This document shows positions 56,783 through 64,000 of a stretch of 64,000 bases of DNA, piece by piece. Source of the DNA: Datisca glomerata (Eukaryota; Streptophyta; Magnoliopsida; Cucurbitales; Datiscaceae); the NCBI GenBank assembly GCA_003255025.1, contig QANY01003844.1:867652-931651 (forward strand), in the 5' to 3' direction. The notes below the pieces were generated by a model, which was not told where the DNA came from, did not search any database, and saw only the letters and a list, made by a program, of their open reading frames with translations. How positions within the stretch are numbered: position 1 is the stretch's first letter; each line of letters begins with the position of its first letter. The translations under genes and the position numbers were made by a program.

Positions 56783-59700
56783 ATGGCTGCGGACAGTGGT
56801 GCTAGGTCGAGTTCAGCGGCCGATTCATACATAGGGAGCTTGATAAGTTTGACTTCGAAGAGTGAGATAAGATACGAAGGCATCCTTTACAACATCAACA
56901 CCGAAGAGTCTAGCATCGGGCTAAGAAACGGTATCCCTTTGATTTACCCTCTATTATTCTCAAATTTTGGTCATTGGCGGGGTTTTGATTTGTTTCCTCG
57001 TCATATGGTTTGTACTGTTGGGTCTGAAATTTGTTTTTCATGGATTAGATTAGACAATAGCTTATTTGGTTCAGCAGTTTTGGACCTTGGTTTGAAGGTA
57101 AAATTCCGTACTATTGTTACGTTGACAACGGATTGTTATTGTTGGATTGACCTTCAATTTTTAGGTGTTTTTCTTCATCAAGCTGGTTATACATGGCTGA
57201 GTAGTTGTATAAATTCATTAATTTCCGTATGGGTTATAACTGGAGCTGAATTTCGTTTGTGCGTGCTATTTTAAATTTCCGCGACTTTCTGAATGCTAGA
57301 TTGAAATGGCTTTAGTGGTTTTACCCAGCTGTTTACTTTTATTATTGGATGTTATTTTTTTGTATCTTATTTTTGGTGATTTGAATCGACTTTCGTTCTT
57401 TTACACGGCTTCATTTGTCATTGGCAAAATCACGCTTTTCTAGATTGACTTTACTATAAATGAAATTGCTTATGTTTTGGAGTCTGAACCAGTTTTGTTA
57501 GAATTATATGATTCCTGAGTTGAATCGTAAGATTCATATCGACTCGAGGATAAATCGATACAAATCGTTTCCTGATTCTTTTTTAAGAGAATCGCATGAT
57601 TCAGTGTATTCTGCCGATCAAGACAGGCGAATCGGTCTTGCCATTAACATCTAATTAATGTATTAGGTTTTAATAAAAAAAACTTTTGTATTTGATAAAC
57701 AAATTTATATAATTTCACAGAAACACACACATGCACGCGTATATATTATTGTATCTTCGATACACGAAATATTACGATACACGATACACTTATTTGGAAA
57801 AATGATTTCCGTTTCGATTCACGATTTGACAACGTTGGTCTGAACTTTCAAATTTTGAGAGGATTGTATTTGTATTGGTGTAGTGAGATGTTATCTTATG
57901 ATTTTTATGCATAGTGAAGTTCATTTTTCATTCATTTTCAGAACTCAATTCGATATAAATCAAGCTCCTTATGATTGGGGGTTTTTAATGAACTCAAAGG
58001 ATGTAAATATAATTTATCCATTCATATTCAAATTTCAGAAGTGTAATGCAATTATTAAAAGAACAAAACTTTTGACGCATTGGGAATTTGCAAAGCCCTA
58101 GGATTTAAGTTCTACTTGAAGTTGTATTTTCATTTCGCACACGTTATTCCATTAATTATAATGCTATTAGTAGCAGAGTTATGTGACTTTGACTCGTTTT
58201 AAGTATGCTGAATTGCTTATCAGCTAGATAAATTATTTTTGGTAACAATAATTGTCTGGTTGCTTTTGGCGTCACCTGGCAGTAAAGAATAAAGAGTTAG
58301 ACTGGGTTCAGGCTTCATGGTAGGTATTATGATGAAATTGCATCAAGAGGAATTTTCTTCATTTTGTTACCATAGGTTGCCATGTTTATTCATCGACGGC
58401 AAAGCTTTGAATTCTAGACCCATTTAACATTCCATTTTGATGTATCTCTAGTTAACCAGTAAAAGAAAAAAATGTATATACTATTTTTTAAATCATTTTC
58501 AAGATTTCGGAGATACTGGCGCTGGCACTGTTTTGATATGTTTATGTTTCACTATGGCAGTACGATCTTTTGGAACTGAAGGAAGAAAAAAAGATGGGCC
58601 ACAAATCCCTCCAAGTGACAAAATTTTTGAATATATCCTGTTCCGTGGTAGTGATATCAAGGTATCAACAGCATAAATTTTAAGAACCTTAATCATGCCT
58701 AGATCTCTGCAGCTGCATCGAATAGGATTCTCAAGATTTTATAACATGATCTTTTAAAAACATAACATGCACGTAGTTTCCTTTTACAATAACATATTTG
58801 CCTTCTTTATGTAGGATCTACAGGTTAAATCTTCTCCATCTGTTCAGCCTACGCCTCCAATAAATAATGATCCTGCTATTATCCAAGTAAGGATATCATT
58901 TTGCTTAATCAAAAAACATTAATTGTGTTTAGCTCACCCTGAATTCAACCTATTTATTACAGTCTCACTACCCACGGCCTGTTTCCACCCCTTCAAGCTT
59001 GCCTTCTGCTGTTACTGGGTCGTTGCCTGATATTAGTTCCCATTCTGCACAACTGGGACTTCCAGGATCTAATTTCCAAAGTGGTTTGCCTTTATATCAA
59101 CCTGGAGGGACTCTAGGGTCATGGGGAGCTTCTCCTAATCCTCCTAATCCAAATGGAGGAGGGCTTGCAATGCCGATGTATTGGCAAGGATATTATGGTC
59201 CGCCAAATGGGCTCCCTCACTTGGCCCAACAATCATTACTCAGACCCCCACCGGGATTGACAATGCCTTCACTGCAACCGCCAATGCAGTATTCAAATTT
59301 TAATCCATCTTTGCCCACTGGGCCATCAAACTTGTCAGAAGTTCAAACCCCCTTGCTCTCTGTTGGTACTACTACTAGTTCTCCTAGCTTGTCATCCATT
59401 TCAATGTCTCCCGTAACTTTTCCATCAACCCTACCTCCAGTGATGTCTACTTCACAGGTTGCTGAAACTGTGCCTCTGGTTAACAAGGCGGCAAGTTCTG
59501 CGCTTCCAGTAGCTCCACTAAGTGCTACTTTGCCGTCATTTTCTACTCTGACAACGTCAACCCCAGACATCAGTGCTATTGTGCCACCGATCATTAATAA
59601 ACCTAATGCAATAGCTGGTCCAACAGTCCCATATCAAACTGTGTCTCATGCCACATCTTCTATTGTTGGTGCATTAAATTCCATTCCCTCAGAAACACCA

Positions 59701-61459
59701 TCACCTTCTCTGGTGACCCCGGGTCAGCTTTTGCAATCTGGACCAACTGAAGTTTCTCAATCCCAAACTTCACAAACACCTCATAAGGATGTGGAGGTGG
59801 TTAAAGTGTCATCGACAGAGGCTTCTGCTCCTGTATCGACAGATGCTCAGCCTCCACTATTACCATTGCCGGTGCCATCAAGGGTTGTTCAGAAGGTTCT
59901 CTCCCTTGTTGTTTCTCATATCACCCAATCACACACACATAAACACACTTAACCTGACACACTTATGCACCTAACAGATATGCATATACCATTTCACGCC
60001 CCAACATTTACATTTTCTTGTGTAATTCATATATTTATTGCAATTGCTTCTCTCAGTGTCCATCTTTGAATATATGGGTAAATAGAGACTTTGTGTTGAA
60101 GGTTCTGATTTGCATTTGAAGCAATCATTATAATTATTTTTTTATTTTATTGTTTTGATTGTCTATCTTTTATCTGGTGTTGATTCACTACTGAACCAAA
60201 TGTTTGTATGTGATCAATTATGTAATTGATATGCTTATTGATGTTTTACTTTACATTTCTATTATGTTCAATCACAAATTTGATGTTTGGGCTTTGATTT
60301 GTTAGTATCTAGATTCATATCTACTTTTACTGTTATAATTCTGCGGTTAACATATGTTCTCTTTCTCTCTCAGCCAAATGGCGCTCCTTTCCACAGTCGT
60401 CATGTTTATAGGGGACGTGAAAGAGAACGGGGAGTTGGGGTAATGTCTACTTTACAGTTCCATTTTGATGCTTAGTAGGAATAGATGCACGATCAAACCA
60501 TTGATCATTGTGCATGTTGAACGCATAGGCATAATCTATGAATTATTTAAAGCCTTCTAAGTGACTTTGTCTGCAGTTTTCAGACTTGGTTGGTATTTGT
60601 TTTCCTGTATCACCACAGTATTGAGTTGTTGCGTGTTGTATCTGAATAAATTAGTTGAGTTTTCCAGAATTATTTAGAGGTGCATCTTTTTCCTTGAGTT
60701 GGGGTTAAATCATAATAAAATCTTGAAGTAGTCTTCTTCCATGAGCATAAATTTTATTGGTTGTTGGGTCTGACAATTTGAAAGTTATAATACTTTGCTG
60801 TACAGAGCTCACGTCCAATAACAAAATTCACTGAAGATTTTGATTTTATGGCGATGAACGAGAAATTTAAGAAGGATGAAGTCTGGGGTCATCTTGGTAA
60901 GGTTAACAAATCTCATTCCAAGGAAAAAGATGCGGATTGGAATCTCAGCTACGAAGATGATATGCAAGATGAGGATGACGATGAGTCATCAAAGTTTCAG
61001 GTAAAGGTGACGTTTGCTATTTTATTCTTAAAAGTCCGAAGCTTAAACTAGCTTTATCTTAGGAAACATTTGTTTCTTTCAAACCTCAGCCTTGCTGATT
61101 CTGCTTTATGTTCACAGCCTGTTTATAATAAGGACGACTTCTTTGACTCTCTCTCTTGCAATGTGCTCGATAATGACCCACAAAATGGAAGGACTAGATA
61201 CATGGAACAAATCAAGATTGACACAGAGGTAGTATTCCCCTTTTTTCTTTGCTCCTTGTCATTTAATTTAACATGGGAATTTGTTTCAATATGGTCTCTG
61301 TTGTGGTTGCAGACTTTCGGTGATTTTACAAGGTATCGGGGCGGTCGTGGCGGCTGGGGACCTGGTCGTGGTGGTGGTCGTTTTCGTGGCTATTATGGTC
61401 GGGGGTATGGCTATGTTGGAAGGGGTCGGGGGCGTTCAATGCCCAATCATGCCCCCTAG
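56783..61459 (+). CDS. DCP5: DECAPPING 5 (LSM14/Scd6 family) mRNA decapping factor
   Basis: Cytoplasmic P-body protein; in Arabidopsis DCP5 helps mRNA decapping, P-body formation and translational repression. Exons: 56783-56930, 58561-58661, 58815-58886, 58963-59895, 60374-60439, 60806-61000, 61118-61228, 61313-61459. All junctions are GT-AG and phases close to 590 aa (Arabidopsis about 610). Residues 15-86 are the LSm14 fold ([20 protein letters not shown], then [12 protein letters not shown]). Residues 108-418 are Pro/Ser/Thr-rich and probably disordered. [25 protein letters not shown] (447-471) is the DFDF box. [11 protein letters not shown] (508-518) is the FFD box. [11 protein letters not shown] begins the TFG box and the RGG-rich tail that ends [18 protein letters not shown] plus a few residues. 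The start is the first in-frame ATG. Confidence 0.95.
57490..57837. mobile_element. hAT-type MITE (348 bp) in DCP5 intron 1
   Basis: GTCTGAAC at 57482-57489 is repeated exactly at 57838-57845, an 8 bp target duplication. Ends are CAGTTTTGTTAGAATTATAT on the left and, complemented, CAACGTTGTCAAATCGTGAA on the right, with CA/TG termini. GATTC/GAATC words recur inside. No coding. It is inside intron 1 (56931-58560), so the protein is unaffected. Confidence 0.8.
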
Positions 61460-61524
61460 GCAACACTGGGTACATTTGAGTGTTAGAACAGCTAAACCTT
61501 AGCTCAGCTACTGGTCGGAGGAAC

Positions 61525-61598
61525 AAACTAAGTAGGGATCTCCAATCAATGTTTGCCATCTAAACTAAGTAGGGATCTCCAATCAATGTTTGCCATCT
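61525..61598 (+). repeat. Exact 37 bp tandem duplication in the DCP5 3' UTR
   Basis: AAACTAAGTAGGGATCTCCA (with the following 17 bases) occupies 61525-61561 and again 61562-61598 without a mismatch. It starts 66 bp after the stop codon. Exact identity means a recent event, or an assembly artefact. Confidence 0.95.
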
Positions 61599-62350
61599 TA
61601 TTCTCTTTGTCCAGAAGATCTCTGTTCCCTCTTGTTAACAGTTGCAAACGTAATCTCAAGGAGCATTTGGTTTGAATGAAAGGATTATTTGTAAACCGTT
61701 ATGACTTTGGTCGCTCAAGGTGCTGAAAGTTTAAGGTTTAATAAATGTTCATCAAAGCATCAGCATAGTCTTTGAACATATCAGTTTCAGTTGGTGTAAT
61801 TTTGTACCTGAAATTGGGTATTGCTCTTTTGCTGCTAGACTATATGGGCGATTCAGATCTTACATGAAGAGTTATGTATAATCTTATTTATTTAATCTAT
61901 TTTTTTTACAATGACTTGGAATAGTTTCGCAACATTATTTGAACGAAAAAGTCTAGGATCAAGGTTGCTAGCTCAGCTGATTTAAAGTAAGGCTTTGCCT
62001 TATTTTGTTGGTACATGCATGAGTTATCAATGTCTTGGGATAATTTTTGAGACGTTAAAATGTTGTTTTTTTTTTTTTGGGGGGGGGGGGGGGAGCGGAA
62101 GAGCCATTGCAATAAATTTGAGTATTACGTTAAAATGTATGGACGTGAATTTCTTAGTAATGGTTCTGGGTAAAGATGATGGTTCAGTTTAGCTTGATAG
62201 AGAAATTGACATTTACTTGGCAGGCAGAACTGTTGGCTTCTACCAACTTAAAAAAATGTATTCTATTATTATAATTATAATTATAGCTCAAGAAGTACTC
62301 TGTCATCTTTAAAAAAAAAGAAAGGAAAGAAGGGAGTGCTGAGTGAACTG
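61599..62350. other. DCP5 3' flank with homopolymer tract
   Basis: Presumed 3' UTR and flank. A run of about 14 T followed by about 15 G stands at 62065-62093, difficult for both polymerases and sequencing, so its length is uncertain. No gene seen. Confidence 0.5.
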
Positions 62351-63629
62351 AAATGGTGAAAGCCTATGCGTAAGGAGCACGTACACGCTGCACGGATAGG
62401 ATATAATATCAACACATTAACATGTTAGGATATAATATCGGCACATTAACATGTTATTTTAAATAAAAAATAAGGTACATGTTATTTTAAAAAAAAAATA
62501 AGGTAGGGAGATACGTTATATATATATATAAAATGTTATTTATAAATATGAAAATAGATATTAATATAAAAAATTAATTATAATATTAATAATATCAAGA
62601 ATATGAATTAAGTTGGAGATATCATGTGTTTTAATTTTAAGAAGTTTATATTATTTTAAATTTAACATATTTTAAAATCTAACATTCTCTTCTTGATTTT
62701 TATCTCTTACTATGTTTTTATTTACAAGTTAAAATCTTGATGATTTTATTTTACACTTTATATTTTATTATTTAAAATAACATGCTTTCATTTCTTTTGT
62801 CATTTGCAGGTCTAGTGTTAGGATATATTGCTTGCAGGTCTAGACTTCATCTTTCTTGTCTTGGTTTGGTAATCTCTGTTTTGGTCTTTGTCTTTGTCGG
62901 TGTGTTATGATTATTGTGGAATTAAGTATTCAATAAAGATGGGAAGAGAAGTTCTGATGCAGAGCCAAATCTGCGTTGTAAAACCAAGATTGACACTCAT
63001 AAAGGAAAAAAAAACAAGATTTGAAGCGGCTCAAAAGTTAAATGAGGATAATCGCAAAGAAGAGAGGAAACGAAAATCCAATTAGAAGGCCATGGGTGTT
63101 TAAAAATGGAGTGTGAAATTCAAGAGGATTTTGATTTATTACAGTGAAGCCTGGGTTTTGGGTCTTTATAGTGGGTTTTGTAAATCGAAACAACACTAAG
63201 GTTGGAAATGATAAATTCATTCGAAAAGTAAGGACATACATGGAAACTAAAAGTTTTCACTGAAAATTTTGGATAATTTGAAAAACTATACAATTTCCAA
63301 GTTTGGTATGGAAAGTTATATATCTTTCTCAAATATTAAAATATTATACACCTAGTTCATCATATCAAATCAATCATTTCTAATATCTTTCTTCCCCATT
63401 ATCTCACTTCCATTTCTAATGCAAATATTAAATCAACCAAGATCAAATCAACCAAGGTCAATCCTCCTCCTTCTTCTCGACCTTGTAATCCTTTCTTATT
63501 CTTCTTTTTCTTATTCTTCAACAAGAGCCACTCTGGTACACATTCTTCTCCTACAATGTTGGTCATTGTTTGTACAATGCAATTTTTAAAGTACTTTAAA
63601 ATAAAATAAAATTCATAAATACTCATACG
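62351..63629. other. AT-rich intergenic with short duplications
   Basis: GGATATAATATC followed by CACATTAACATGTTA occurs twice (about 62398-62453), and ACATGTTATTTTAAA plus AATAAGGTA twice (about 62448-62505). An open frame at 62888-63085 has no recognisable motif. No gene supported. Confidence 0.45.
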
Positions 63630-64000
63630 TGCTCTTTTGACATCTTACAACACGATCATCATCAAGCAACAAACTTATTGGCCGAAAGTTATCATCAAAG
63701 AAAATTGTAAGGATTATGATATCAATATAAGCTATGATAAAGCTTGGAGGGCTAGGGAAGTTGCATTGGTTTTAGTTTGAGGTTCATCTGAAAGTTCATA
63801 TATGAGACTCCTATCCTATTGTGTCATGTTATAGACGAAAAATCCAGATACTGTTACTCGTATAGAGGCTGACAAACATGACCATCTCATATACTTATTC
63901 ATGTCGATTGGAGCCTCGATTCGTGAATTTCTTAATTATATACGTCCTGTAATTGCTGTTGATGGAACATCATTAAAAGTAAAGTATAGGGGGACAATGT
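63630..64000 (+). pseudogene. MULE (Mutator-like) transposase fragment, runs off the window
   Basis: Frames read DHHQATNLLAE, then KDYDINISYDKAWRAREVAL (about 63711-63770), then KNPDTVTRIEADKHDHLIYL FMSIGASIREF and RPVIAVDGTSLKVKYRG (63837-63995). These are the ordered motifs of plant MuDR-type transposases just before and at the first catalytic Asp (VDGT). A stop and at least two frame changes show decay. The rest of the gene would lie past 64000. Confidence 0.85.

Noticed and set aside
62065..62093. Poly-T/poly-G tract as the polyadenylation trace of a retroposed gene
   Set aside because: No retroposed coding sequence or target duplication flanks it; it looks like a simple homopolymer junction, possibly inflated by sequencing.

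Overview
The window looks like nuclear DNA of a flowering plant, most likely a eudicot. It is AT-rich, its genes carry GT-AG introns, and the intergenic space is filled with decayed plant transposons: Ty1/copia, Ty3/gypsy, LINE, hAT-type and PIF/Harbinger-like MITEs, a CACTA-like end and a MULE. Three intact protein genes stand out, all on the + strand, and all three were assembled here by hand from exon reading and splice phase. (1) 4965-13031 is a CROWDED NUCLEI / NMCP1-type nuclear lamina coiled-coil protein (7 exons, 1177 aa). (2) 26548-28643 is a PIRIFORMOSPORA INDICA-INSENSITIVE PROTEIN 2-type secreted leucine-rich repeat protein (2 exons, 472 aa). (3) 56783-61459 is a DECAPPING 5 (LSM14/Scd6) protein (8 exons, 590 aa). 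They belong to separate processes (nuclear shape, cell surface, mRNA decay), so there is no operon-like link.

Layout. 1-4700: AT-rich DNA with a four-copy array of ~500 bp units, then a three-copy ~195 bp array split by a 779 bp hAT-type MITE. 4.7-13.4 kb: the CRWN gene, with two small tandem duplications in intron 1. 13.4-15.3 kb: LINE scraps on both strands. 16.0-16.8 kb: a hAT MITE with a perfect 8 bp target duplication. 17.6-25.05 kb: a decayed Ty1/copia element with both LTRs, its integrase split by a PIF/Harbinger-like element; a further small MITE follows directly. 26.5-28.9 kb: the PII-2-like gene. 29-33.3 kb: very AT-rich DNA with diverged repeats. 33.7-35.2 kb: LINE remains. 37-40.15 kb: the 3' end of a minus-strand copia element between two unequal LTR copies. 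40.8-42.5 kb: a gypsy RT scrap and a copia-like solo LTR.

42.55-44.5 kb is the most unusual part. A CACTA-type terminus is followed by exon fragments resembling three unrelated host genes (2-on-2 hemoglobin, DAHP synthase, an amidohydrolase), all on the + strand and some with splice sites kept. 44.75-53.12 kb is a minus-strand Ty3/gypsy element of Tat-like organisation, with a 79 bp tandem array between pol and the 3' LTR and a decayed coding stretch in antisense. 53.1-54.2 kb holds another gypsy piece and an LTR. 55.1-56.5 kb is a second copy of the PIF/Harbinger-like family, ending about 260 bp before the DCP5 start codon. DCP5 carries a hAT MITE in intron 1. From 63.6 kb to the window end lies a decayed MULE transposase.

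All protein identities rest on remembered family motifs; no search was run. I found no CRISPR array, rRNA gene, convincing tRNA gene or wholly new gene system. The novelty lies in transposon structure and gene-fragment capture.
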